From positions 1 to 7,057 of the forward strand of contig JAHZBS010000122.1 in the NCBI GenBank assembly GCA_019423265.1: a stretch of 7,057 bases of DNA. Direction: 5' to 3'. A program made the translations under genes and the position numbers. The DNA is from Clostridiales bacterium (GTDB lineage Bacteria; Bacillota_A; Clostridia; Lachnospirales; Bianqueaceae). This document shows, piece after piece, positions 1 through 6,486 of the stretch. Under the pieces are notes generated by a model that worked only from the letters and a program-made list of their open reading frames with translations, had not been told where the DNA came from and made no database searches. The stretch's first letter is position 1; each line of letters begins with the position of its first letter.

Positions 1-1
1 G

Positions 2-901
2 TATTTTCTTATCGATGCTACGGGAGATCCGGCGCGTCAGGCTCTCGGCACGGACTATACAGAGGAGCAGTATCAAGCGAAGCTGGAGGAATATGGACTA
101 GACGCCCCATTTCTGGCGCGATATGGGACGTGGCTCATTCATTTTGTCATGGGGGATATGGGACAGTCATTTATCGACAAGGGGGAGACGGGGGTGGTGG
201 CCAAACAGGTCATATCCGGCCTTGGCCCCACCTTCGCCCTGGCCTCCATCTCCATGGTGGTGGTTCTGGTGATTGCGATTCCGCTGGGAATCTTTGCGGC
301 AAAACATAAAAACGGTGTCGGGGATGGCGCGGTGGTGTCAGCATCGCTGCTTGGCATCTCGGTTCCGGTTTTTGTCCTGTGCGCTGTCCTCATGTTTATT
401 TTTGCAGCAAAGTGGAAGGTGTTGCCGGTGGCCGGTTACCGGTCGCCATTGGAGGGGGGAGCGGGGGAGTTTATCCGCTATATGATCTTGCCGGTGGCCT
501 CCCTGTCGGTTCTGAATATTGCGTACGTGACCAGGATGACGAGATCGGCAATGCTGGACGTCCTGGGAACCGACTATATAAAATCAGCCAAGGCGAAGGG
601 CTTACGGCAGAGCAAGGTTTTCTATAAGCATGCGCTGAAAAACGCCTTTAACGTCATCCTCACAGTGATCGGACAGACCTTTGCCTCCATGCTTGCCGGT
701 GCCGCTGTCGTGGAGACGTTCTTCAATATTCCGGGAATGGGCGTGCTCTTGATTAAGTATATCAACAAGAGCGACTATAACATGATATTGGGGTTCGTCA
801 TGACGATCTGCCTCATCTTTATCGTCATCAACCTGGTGGTGGATCTGCTATACGGGGTGTTTGACCCGCGGGTGCGCGTAGCGGGCAAGGCTGTAAACTA
901 A
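2..901 (+). CDS. dppB: Opp/Dpp-family ABC transporter permease, DppB type (5' partial)
   Basis: This is one of the two inner-membrane permease subunits of an oligopeptide/dipeptide-type ABC importer; it would pair with the permease encoded just downstream. The frame is open from base 2, so the gene enters from the left edge. The internal ATG at 149 is not the true start, because the 49 codons before it read as typical DppB sequence: TGDPA, then LGTDYTEEQ, then GLDAPFLARYGTWL. About 30 residues, holding the first membrane segment, are probably missing. Visible are 299 residues with about five hydrophobic segments (bases roughly 227-300, 330-410, 480-535, 640-720 and 785-860). The EAA-type loop that contacts the ATPases lies near bases 575-646 (YIKSAKAKGL then HALKNA). 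The family-typical C-terminal FDPRVR is present. It is first in the visible operon, 13 bases before the next gene. The family call is firm; the transported substrate (peptide, sugar or other) cannot be told from the permease. Confidence 0.93.
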   Translation, partial: YFLIDATGDPARQALGTDYTEEQYQAKLEEYGLDAPFLARYGTWLIHFVMGDMGQSFIDKGETGVVAKQVISGLGPTFALASISMVVVLVIAIPLGIFAAKHKNGVGDGAVVSASLLGISVPVFVLCAVLMFIFAAKWKVLPVAGYRSPLEGGAGEFIRYMILPVASLSVLNIAYVTRMTRSAMLDVLGTDYIKSAKAKGLRQSKVFYKHALKNAFNVILTVIGQTFASMLAGAAVVETFFNIPGMGVLLIKYINKSDYNMILGFVMTICLIFIVINLVVDLLYGVFDPRVRVAGKAVN

Positions 902-907
902 AGGAGG
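902..907 (+). promoter_or_regulatory. Ribosome binding site of the DppC-type gene
   Basis: AGGAGG begins directly after the stop codon of the preceding permease gene and sits 7 bases before the ATG at 915. It supports that start over the in-frame ATG at 933. Confidence 0.8.
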
Positions 908-914
908 AATCCCT

Positions 915-1817
915 ATGAAACAAGAGGCGGTCATGGTGACTAAGGGAAATCGAAAAGGAGTGCATCTCAGCGAGACAGCCAAGCTGCGGCTGACAGTATT
1001 CTTCAAGAATAAGTTTGCAGTGGCCGGCGCCATCCTAACCCTGCTGCTCATTCTGTTTGCCGTTTTCGGGGCGTCCATCTCGCCCAACTATAACTATACC
1101 TTCAACCCGGAGCTCTCAACCCTCAGGCGGTCTGCGCCAACGGCTCAGAACTGGTTTGGAGTGGACGATCAGAGCCGTGACCTGTATTCCTGCTGTGTGT
1201 TTGGCGTGCGGATATCTCTCATGGTGGGATTTTTCGTGTCCATCTGTGCCACCGTATTTGGCGTGATATTGGGATTGCTGGCCGGTTACTTTAAATTTTT
1301 GGATAACATTCTAATGCGGATATGCGACGCCCTGACGTCCATTCCGGCGATTCTGCTGGCGCTAATCTTTGTCGCCATCTTCGGGCCAGGGATATCCAAC
1401 ATTATCATTGCGCTCACCGTTATCTATACGCCGGCCATCGCCCGCGTTGCCCGGGCGTCAACCCTATCGGTCCGGGAGATGACGTATATCGAGGCTTGTG
1501 GGTCCGTCGGGGCCAGATGGCCTAGAATTCTGTTCCGGCATATCCTGCCCAATATCATGTCACCCATCATTGTGCAGATGACATTTATCTTCGCATCCTC
1601 CATCATCGTGGAGGCTTCGCTGAGCTTTTTGGGCGTTGGGATTCCGAGCGATATGCCAAGCCTCGGAAGGCTCATCTATGAGGCAAAGAGTGTGTCCATT
1701 ATCACAACGGCTCCATATCTTACCTTCATTCCCGGAGCCATTATGGTGTTACTCGTTCTCGGTATCAACCTGTTGGGCGATGGACTTCGCGATATGCTGG
1801 ATTCATCGTCCCATTAA
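915..1817 (+). CDS. dppC: Opp/Dpp-family ABC transporter permease, DppC type
   Basis: Second permease subunit (300 residues, normal for the family) forming the transmembrane channel with the DppB-type protein. A short cytoplasmic N-terminus leads to a first membrane helix at about residues 35-55 (OppC_N-type region). The family-typical extracytoplasmic block NWFGVDDQSRDLYS follows at 79-92; the usual form is HxxGTDxxGRD. Further hydrophobic segments lie near 100-122, 138-156, 160-178, 216-236 and 271-288. The EAA loop is at about 191-213 (YIEACGSVGA then RHILPN), the ATPase-docking site. The C-terminus is GDGLRDMLDSSSH: the common DPR ending is absent, a small variation that should not affect function. 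The start at 915 is supported by AGGAGG at 902-907. It lies 13 bases after the previous gene and 19 bases before the next, so co-transcription is very likely. Substrate is not determinable. Confidence 0.95.
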   Translation: MKQEAVMVTKGNRKGVHLSETAKLRLTVFFKNKFAVAGAILTLLLILFAVFGASISPNYNYTFNPELSTLRRSAPTAQNWFGVDDQSRDLYSCCVFGVRISLMVGFFVSICATVFGVILGLLAGYFKFLDNILMRICDALTSIPAILLALIFVAIFGPGISNIIIALTVIYTPAIARVARASTLSVREMTYIEACGSVGARWPRILFRHILPNIMSPIIVQMTFIFASSIIVEASLSFLGVGIPSDMPSLGRLIYEAKSVSIITTAPYLTFIPGAIMVLLVLGINLLGDGLRDMLDSSSH

Positions 1818-1823
1818 ACATTT

Positions 1824-1830
1824 GGAGGGG
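1824..1830 (+). promoter_or_regulatory. Ribosome binding site that fixes the DppD-type start
   Basis: GGAGGGG lies 6 bases before the ATG at 1837. It decides the start of the first ATPase gene: the frame is open back to 1636, but that upstream stretch overlaps the permease gene and encodes no family-like sequence. Confidence 0.8.
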
Positions 1831-1836
1831 ATTTCC

Positions 1837-2856
1837 ATGACGCAGAAAGAAAAGCTGCTGGAGGTAAAGGATCTGAAGACGGTATTCCACACGATTCGCG
1901 GCAGGATTACCGCTGTCGACGGCGTTTCCTTCGAAGTCGGCGGCGGGGAGATTCTTGGAATCGTGGGAGAATCCGGATGTGGAAAAAGCGTAACATCCCA
2001 ATCCATCCTGCGCCTATATGATGAGAAGAAGCAGGTTACCTATACAGGACAGATCAATTTTAAAAATACGAATCTGTTGGAGCTTTCAGAGCGTGACATG
2101 CAAAGCATACGGGGCAATGAGATTGCGATGATCTTTCAGGATGCGCTGAGCTCGCTGAACCCGGTCTTTACCATAGGGGAGCAGATTGCGGAGGCCATCC
2201 GCGTTCACAATAAGGGGATCAAGAAAAAACAAGCGATGGAGAGGGCAGTCCAGCTCCTGGAGCTGACGGGGATTCCCGCTCCGGAAGAGCGGGTTCACGC
2301 CTATCCCCACGAGATGTCCGGCGGTATGCGACAGAGGGCCATGATCGCCATGGCACTGGCGTGCGAGCCCAAATTGTTAATTGCGGACGAGCCGACCACT
2401 GCCCTGGACGTCACCATTCAGGCGCAGATTATGGAACTCATCTGTGAACTTCATGACAGGCTGGGCATGGGTGTCATTCTCATCACCCATGATCTGGGCG
2501 TCGTATCGCAGGTGTGCACCCGTGTCGTTGTCATGTATCTGGGACAGATTATTGAGAACGGACCAGTCCAAGACATTTTTCAGAGGCCGCTTCACCCGTA
2601 CACTGCCGGCTTAATCGCCTCCATCCCAACGCTGGAGACGGAAAAGCGGAAAAAATTATACATGATAAAAGGTTCCGTTCCGGCAATGGATAAGGCGGCG
2701 AAGGGCTGCCGATTTTATGACCGGTGTGAGCGGGCGATGGATCGGTGTCAGGAGTGTCCCCCGCCTTTGGTGGAATCAGAGAACGGGCACTGCGCCTATT
2801 GCTGGAATCCAAATCTTGAGGGGGCAACCTCCTTGAGGGAGAGGAGGGCGTTATGA
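1837..2856 (+). CDS. dppD: Opp/Dpp-family ABC transporter ATP-binding protein, DppD type
   Basis: Cytoplasmic ATPase subunit (339 residues) that powers the importer, expected to work as a heterodimer with the ATPase encoded next. Nucleotide-binding elements appear in order: Walker A GESGCGKS at 44-51, Q-loop Q101 in IFQD, signature SGGMRQ at 161-166, Walker B LLIADEP at 180-186 with catalytic E185, D-loop ALD at 189-191, and H-loop H218. The C-terminal extension is the oligo/dipeptide transporter type: HPYTAGL at 253-259, then a Cys cluster C291, C297, C304, C322 with H318. This pattern is associated with a 4Fe-4S cluster in characterised DppD-type proteins. C307 and C319 are extra cysteines. 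The start at 1837 is chosen for its ribosome binding site and because homology begins with KLLEVKDL a few residues in. The gene ends in a 4-base ATGA overlap with the next gene, suggesting translational coupling. All catalytic residues are present. Confidence 0.95.
   Translation: MTQKEKLLEVKDLKTVFHTIRGRITAVDGVSFEVGGGEILGIVGESGCGKSVTSQSILRLYDEKKQVTYTGQINFKNTNLLELSERDMQSIRGNEIAMIFQDALSSLNPVFTIGEQIAEAIRVHNKGIKKKQAMERAVQLLELTGIPAPEERVHAYPHEMSGGMRQRAMIAMALACEPKLLIADEPTTALDVTIQAQIMELICELHDRLGMGVILITHDLGVVSQVCTRVVVMYLGQIIENGPVQDIFQRPLHPYTAGLIASIPTLETEKRKKLYMIKGSVPAMDKAAKGCRFYDRCERAMDRCQECPPPLVESENGHCAYCWNPNLEGATSLRERRAL
2842..2847 (+). promoter_or_regulatory. Ribosome binding site of the DppF-type gene
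   Basis: AGGAGG lies inside the last codons of the DppD-type gene, 5 bases before ATG 2853 and 8 bases before the next in-frame ATG at 2856, so either of these adjacent starts is possible. A third in-frame ATG at 2877 is preceded by GGGAG at 2861-2865 and would remove eight poorly conserved residues. Confidence 0.65.
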
Positions 2857-3842
2857 TGGGGGGAGAGAACCGTGCCATGCTGCGGGTCACAAATCTGACA
2901 AAAGAATTTCCCATCAACCAAGGGGTGTTTAAAAAGTCCAAAGTCGCCGTCCATGCTGTGACCGACGTTTCCTTCGAGGTACGGGAGGGTGAGACTATGG
3001 GACTCGTGGGAGAGTCTGGATGTGGAAAAAGTACAGCGGGCCGCTCCGTGCTGCGCCTCATTGAGCCCACATCGGGGACCATCGAATATAAGGGGCGGGA
3101 TATAACAAACTTGCCCTCCGGAGAAATGCGTATGCTACGGCGGGAACTGCAGATGATCTTTCAGGATCCGTACACGTCGCTGAATCCGCGGATCCAGATC
3201 GGTAAGATCGTAGAAGAGCCCATGCGCATCTTCAAGATGTATGACAGCAATAAAGAGTACCGGGATCGCGCCATGGAGATGCTTTCCAAGGTGGGAATCC
3301 GGCCAGATCAATACACGCGATATCCCCATGAATTTTCTGGAGGTCAGCGGCAGCGGATCGGCCTGGCCAGAACGCTCGTCCTGAACCCCAAGATGATTAT
3401 CTGCGATGAGCCGGTGTCGGCGCTGGATGTATCCACCCAGTCCCAAGTTCTAAACCTTTTGGCGGAGATTAAAGAAAAGATGGGGATCACGTACATTTTT
3501 ATCTCCCATAACATGAGCGTCGTCAAATATGTCTCCGACCACATTGGCGTCATGTACCTCGGCCATATGGTGGAGCAGGCGCCCAGCGAAGAGATGTTTG
3601 CGAATCCGCTTCATCCTTATACCCGCGCTCTGTTGTCGGCGGTTCCGGAGGTAAACCCGGAGGTGAAAAAAGAGAGGATCGTATTGCCAGGCGACATTCC
3701 GTCCCCCATCAACTCTCCGTCAGGCTGTGTATTCCACAACCGTTGTCCCTATGCAACCGAGGAATGTACTTATGTAGTGCCGGCTTTTCGGGAGGTCGCA
3801 CAGGGCCATAAAGTCGCCTGCGCAAAGGCCGGGCAAATATAA
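2853..3842 (+). CDS. dppF: Opp/Dpp-family ABC transporter ATP-binding protein, DppF type
   Basis: Second ATPase subunit (329 residues), partner of the DppD-type protein. Motifs in order: Walker A GESGCGKS at 53-60, Q-loop Q104 in IFQDPYTSLNPR, signature FSGGQRQ at 161-167, Walker B MIICDEP at 181-187 with catalytic E186, D-loop ALD at 190-192, and H-loop H219 in ISHN. QDPYTSLNPR and DEPVSALDVS are hallmarks of the DppF/OppF branch. The C-terminal region has NPLHPYTRAL, then C292, C298, C305 and C323 with H319, the same metal-cluster-like arrangement as its partner. The start is uncertain by a few residues: ATG 2853 overlaps the previous stop, with 2856 and 2877 as alternatives, and homology begins at MLRVTNLTKEF (2877). 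It is followed after 20 bases by the cytidylate-kinase-like gene. Confidence 0.95.
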   Translation: MMGGENRAMLRVTNLTKEFPINQGVFKKSKVAVHAVTDVSFEVREGETMGLVGESGCGKSTAGRSVLRLIEPTSGTIEYKGRDITNLPSGEMRMLRRELQMIFQDPYTSLNPRIQIGKIVEEPMRIFKMYDSNKEYRDRAMEMLSKVGIRPDQYTRYPHEFSGGQRQRIGLARTLVLNPKMIICDEPVSALDVSTQSQVLNLLAEIKEKMGITYIFISHNMSVVKYVSDHIGVMYLGHMVEQAPSEEMFANPLHPYTRALLSAVPEVNPEVKKERIVLPGDIPSPINSPSGCVFHNRCPYATEECTYVVPAFREVAQGHKVACAKAGQI

Positions 3843-3862
3843 GGGAAAGGAGAGCACACGGA

Positions 3863-4495
3863 ATGGGAAATTTTGTTATCACCATAGCAAGAGGGTTTGG
3901 CAGCGGGGGCAAGGAGATTGCGTCTGCGGTGGCAAAGGATTTAGGAATTCATTGCTATGAGAACCGGATTTTGTCTCTCGCCTCGCAGCTTGCCGGACTG
4001 GACGAGGCACATTTTCAGGAGATCGATGAGAGGCTGCGGCCGAAAGCTTTGCTAGGCACATTGCAGGAGCTGCCAAGAGCCTTAAATGCCAATCCGGTTA
4101 CGAAAAATTTTATGTCGGATCGCACGCTGTTTGAATACCAGGCCAAGATTAACCGGCAGCTGGCTGATACAGAGTCCTGCGTTATCGTGGGAAAGTGCGC
4201 CGATTTCGTGCTCCGGGACCATGAAAATGTGTTTAGCTTTTACATTGAGGCGCCCAGGCCCTACTGTCGCGACAATGTAGTCCGCAGGATGGGGGTCTCA
4301 GGGCGGGAGGCGGATAAGCTTATCTCGAAGACGGATAAATACCGTGCGGATTACTATAAGCACTACACGGGGGGCAATTATTGGACCAATCCGGTCAACT
4401 ATGATTTGACGCTCAACGCTGAAAAAGTGGGCAAGGATAACTGTATCAAAGTCATTAAAAGCTATGTGGCGCTGCGGTGCGGACAGACAGGGTGA
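3863..4495 (+). CDS. Cytidylate-kinase-like family protein (Cytidylate_kin2 type)
   Basis: A 210-residue soluble P-loop protein of the group annotated as cytidylate-kinase-like (Pfam Cytidylate_kin2), distinct from housekeeping CMP kinase. Evidence: the N-terminal strand and loop ITIARGFGSGGKEIA (residues 6-20), whose GSGGKE differs from the canonical GxxGxGK[ST] Walker A in lacking Ser/Thr after the Lys. Then come the family block VIVGKCADFVL at 107-117, RADYYKHYTGGNYW at 161-174 and YDLTLN at 180-185. The ribosome binding site is AAAGGAGAG at 3846-3854. It is last in the transporter operon, 20 bases after the DppF-type gene, and probably co-transcribed. Its substrate and reason for joining this operon are unknown. 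Proteins of this group are common in Clostridia, and kinase activity on CMP should not be assumed. No signal peptide or membrane segment is seen. Confidence 0.85.
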   Translation: MGNFVITIARGFGSGGKEIASAVAKDLGIHCYENRILSLASQLAGLDEAHFQEIDERLRPKALLGTLQELPRALNANPVTKNFMSDRTLFEYQAKINRQLADTESCVIVGKCADFVLRDHENVFSFYIEAPRPYCRDNVVRRMGVSGREADKLISKTDKYRADYYKHYTGGNYWTNPVNYDLTLNAEKVGKDNCIKVIKSYVALRCGQTG

Positions 4496-4546
4496 TGCCG
4501 CGCTCATAGCTGTACAATGCGGCCGTCCAAAAAAGGATCTTGCCGG
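4496..4546. other. Convergent intergenic gap without a clear terminator
   Basis: Fifty-one bases separate the stop codons of two converging genes. The only structure seen is a 5-bp inverted repeat, GCCGC at 4497-4501 and GCGGC at 4519-4523, around a 17-base loop. A run of six A lies at 4529-4534, which reads as T on the - strand but has no good stem before it in that direction. Neither strand shows a GC-rich hairpin followed by T residues. Confidence 0.5.
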
Positions 4547-6433
4547 TTACATCTGCTGAAAATGGACAAGAGTGGAGCCGTGGGGCGGAAGGGTGACCTG
4601 GTAGGCCCCCTCGAAGCTCCCCAGTTGCTCATCGGTCCAGTGCTCCACCGCGCTGTGGAGGCCATTCAGATCAATGTGGAAGGTGCGTTCGCGCTCCCCC
4701 CAATTGATAAACGCAACAGTGCGCACATCACCTTCATAGCCAAGGTCGAGGACACCAGGGATAAAGGAGTCCATCAGGTCAAGGGGACGCCCCGTGCGGT
4801 CTCCTACCGGGAAGAGGCGCGCGTATTGATCGATCTGCGCCTCCTCCATGAGGGGCAGCTTGTCGGAGAGAAAGAGCGCCCCGCCCGCAGCATACATTGC
4901 GGTCAGGAAGGTGCGTATTTCCTCATCGGTGCGAGAGCAATAGCGACGGCAATCCCCATCCTCATTTTCCTTTTTGCGGATCATCAGACAATCGGGATCG
5001 CTTATAAACAGATTTCCGTTCATATAATAGCGCTTCAGCGTCAGGTTAAACTCTTTAATGAGGGACTCCCAGCGCTCAAAGATATCCACTGAGATCCGCA
5101 TCCCGTCCACAAATTCTGCGATCTCAAATAGGGGGCTTGTGCAGGCGAGTATATAGGTGTCAGGGTGACTCGCTTCCCGCGCCAGGCGGAAATACTCCCG
5201 CACATTTTGGAGAGCGCCGGCGTCCGGATCGTGATACACGCCGGCAGTCATATAATCGCTCACGATGTCAATCTTCAGATACCGGTATCCCCAATCGTAG
5301 GTTATCTTGTGATATAGCTGGCGCACATATTCCTTCGCCTCCGGGTGGGTCACATCCAACATGACGTAATCGCCACGAACAGCGAGTTCGCCGTCGGCAT
5401 TCTTGACAAACCAATGGGGATGGGTCTTGGCGATTTCTCCGTTCCGCTCAAAATTGAAGGGCGACAGCCAGATCCCTGGGATTAATCCGTGGGAGCGGAT
5501 CTGGTCAGCATAGAATTTCATCCCCTGTGGGAAACGCTGTACATTCGTCTGCCCATTGTGATTGCCTTCCGCCCATCCGGCATCGATCTGGAAAACCTGT
5601 AGGGGCACACGGTCCCGAATCTCATCAATTTTCGTCAAGTTCTCATATACCATGCGCTCATTGATATTGTCCATATAGTAATACCACGAACTGTAGCCTG
5701 AGGGCACGCCGGCGTGGCGGTCAACAAACCGATTAAAATCGTGGATGAATCGGGTATAGGACGGCAATTCTGCTGTCATGTCGCCGTAAAGGGAGAGCAG
5801 CATCCAGTCGGAGCGGAGCATCTGACCGGCCTTGAGTTTTCTCCCTTCGAGGAGGGGGCGCAGCTCGATTATTCCATTTTCGCAGGCAAACACACTGGAA
5901 AAGTATCGCTCAAAGGAGACAAATCCGAAATTCAGCGCCCTGCCGGCGCAATCGAGGATGGGCATATGGACCGCGCTCTCGCAGAAATCATTTTCTGTAA
6001 AGCGCTGAACCGCCGTGCGCGAATTCATGTCAAAGAGGAGAACGCCGTTGTAGGACGTATATCCGTTGCGCATGGCGCGGTCCAGGCGGTCGGCATACAT
6101 TCCGCCCAGCGCAATCACAGTTTCCGGGTCCTTGTCATCGCCAGTATTTCGCGTTTCGGTGCGGAGCAGTGCATTTGTCCCGCTCAATGCAGCGTACAGG
6201 CGGCTGTTTTCACATTCTGCGATAAAATAGCGAACCTCCCTGCCCAGAACAGAAAAATCTTTGATATCTGTGAACGGCGGACACTCCTGCACAGTCCAGC
6301 TCTGGCTGGGATAATCCTTTAATACATTGTACATGTCGCCCCAATATCGGGTGCCAGTGTATAGGGAGTGGAAGACGGTGCTCCCATCCTCCTGGACAAT
6401 AGCTGGCTTCTCATTTTGAATCGTTAAGATCAT
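4547..6433 (-). CDS. GH36-family glycosidase (alpha-galactosidase-like, clan GH-D)
   Basis: A complete 628-residue retaining glycosidase resembling the GH36 alpha-galactosidases closest to Thermotoga GalA. Residues 1-240 are a beta-rich N-terminal domain. The catalytic barrel begins with SGYSSWYYYMDNI (245-257; family form GWCSWYYY). Next are FQIDAGW (281-287), GIWLSPF (320-326), YLKIDIVSD with predicted nucleophile D389, LACTSPL (429-435) and GMRISVD with predicted acid/base D450. The 61-residue spacing is close to that recalled for Thermotoga GalA. SDPDC (478-482) follows, and a beta domain closes the protein. The usual substrate-binding Asp-Asp pair is Asp-Ala here (D284-A285). Specificity is therefore in doubt: a related sugar such as beta-L-arabinopyranose is possible. 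No signal peptide is seen, so it probably acts in the cytoplasm on imported oligosaccharides. GAGGAGGA at 6448-6441 lies 7 bases before the start. The regulator gene is 45 bases upstream and probably shares the transcript. Confidence 0.88.
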   Translation of the reverse strand: MILTIQNEKPAIVQEDGSTVFHSLYTGTRYWGDMYNVLKDYPSQSWTVQECPPFTDIKDFSVLGREVRYFIAECENSRLYAALSGTNALLRTETRNTGDDKDPETVIALGGMYADRLDRAMRNGYTSYNGVLLFDMNSRTAVQRFTENDFCESAVHMPILDCAGRALNFGFVSFERYFSSVFACENGIIELRPLLEGRKLKAGQMLRSDWMLLSLYGDMTAELPSYTRFIHDFNRFVDRHAGVPSGYSSWYYYMDNINERMVYENLTKIDEIRDRVPLQVFQIDAGWAEGNHNGQTNVQRFPQGMKFYADQIRSHGLIPGIWLSPFNFERNGEIAKTHPHWFVKNADGELAVRGDYVMLDVTHPEAKEYVRQLYHKITYDWGYRYLKIDIVSDYMTAGVYHDPDAGALQNVREYFRLAREASHPDTYILACTSPLFEIAEFVDGMRISVDIFERWESLIKEFNLTLKRYYMNGNLFISDPDCLMIRKKENEDGDCRRYCSRTDEEIRTFLTAMYAAGGALFLSDKLPLMEEAQIDQYARLFPVGDRTGRPLDLMDSFIPGVLDLGYEGDVRTVAFINWGERERTFHIDLNGLHSAVEHWTDEQLGSFEGAYQVTLPPHGSTLVHFQQM

Positions 6434-6486
6434 CGGTATATCCTCCTCATAACAATGTAACCGCGAGGGGTCACGTCTTTATTCAT
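6430..6486 (-). CDS. Possible 18-codon mini-ORF bridging the regulator and glycosidase genes
   Basis: Reading leftwards, an ATG at 6486-6484 lies within the last codons of the regulator gene. It opens a frame of 18 codons (MNKDVTPRGYIVMRRIYR) whose TGA (6432-6430) overlaps the glycosidase ATG (6433-6431). GGGGGA lies a few bases before it. The frame exactly spans the gap and overlaps both neighbours, as a coupling cistron or leader would. However, an open frame this short is easily found by chance, and the glycosidase has its own strong ribosome binding site inside it. No homology is recognised. Confidence 0.15.
   Translation of the reverse strand: MNKDVTPRGYIVMRRIYR
6441..6448 (-). promoter_or_regulatory. 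Ribosome binding site of the GH36 glycosidase
   Basis: The - strand reads GAGGAGGA, ending 7 bases before the ATG at 6433. It is a near-perfect Shine-Dalgarno match and supports this start; no in-frame upstream start with a comparable site was seen. Confidence 0.8.

Noticed and set aside
1636..1836. 67-codon N-terminal extension of the DppD-type ATPase frame
   Set aside because: It lies wholly within or just after the permease gene in another frame, encodes no ATPase-like sequence, and a good ribosome binding site points to ATG 1837.
1968..3035. Similar stretches in the two ATPase genes as a DNA repeat
   Set aside because: The likeness is confined to conserved Walker A and other motif codons of paralogous subunits and does not indicate a recent duplication.
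2549..3082. 177-residue - strand open frame across the two ATPase genes
   Set aside because: It spans the junction of two clear ABC ATPase genes and mirrors their Walker A region; a shadow.
4497..4523. GCCGC/GCGGC inverted repeat as a terminator
   Set aside because: The 5-bp stem with a 17-base loop is weak, and no T-run follows it on either strand.
4517..5092. 191-residue + strand open frame opposite the glycosidase gene
   Set aside because: It is antisense to well-conserved GH36 catalytic sequence and has no recognisable domain; it reads as a codon-bias shadow.
5714..6322. 202-residue + strand open frame opposite the glycosidase N-terminal domain
   Set aside because: The real coding signal is on the other strand and continuous through the region; the translation shows no family features.
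6456..6469. Catabolite-response (cre)-like site TGTAACCG between regulator and glycosidase
   Set aside because: Only the left half matches the consensus TGNAANCG; the right half (CGAGGG) does not match, and the site is within a probable operon rather than at a promoter.
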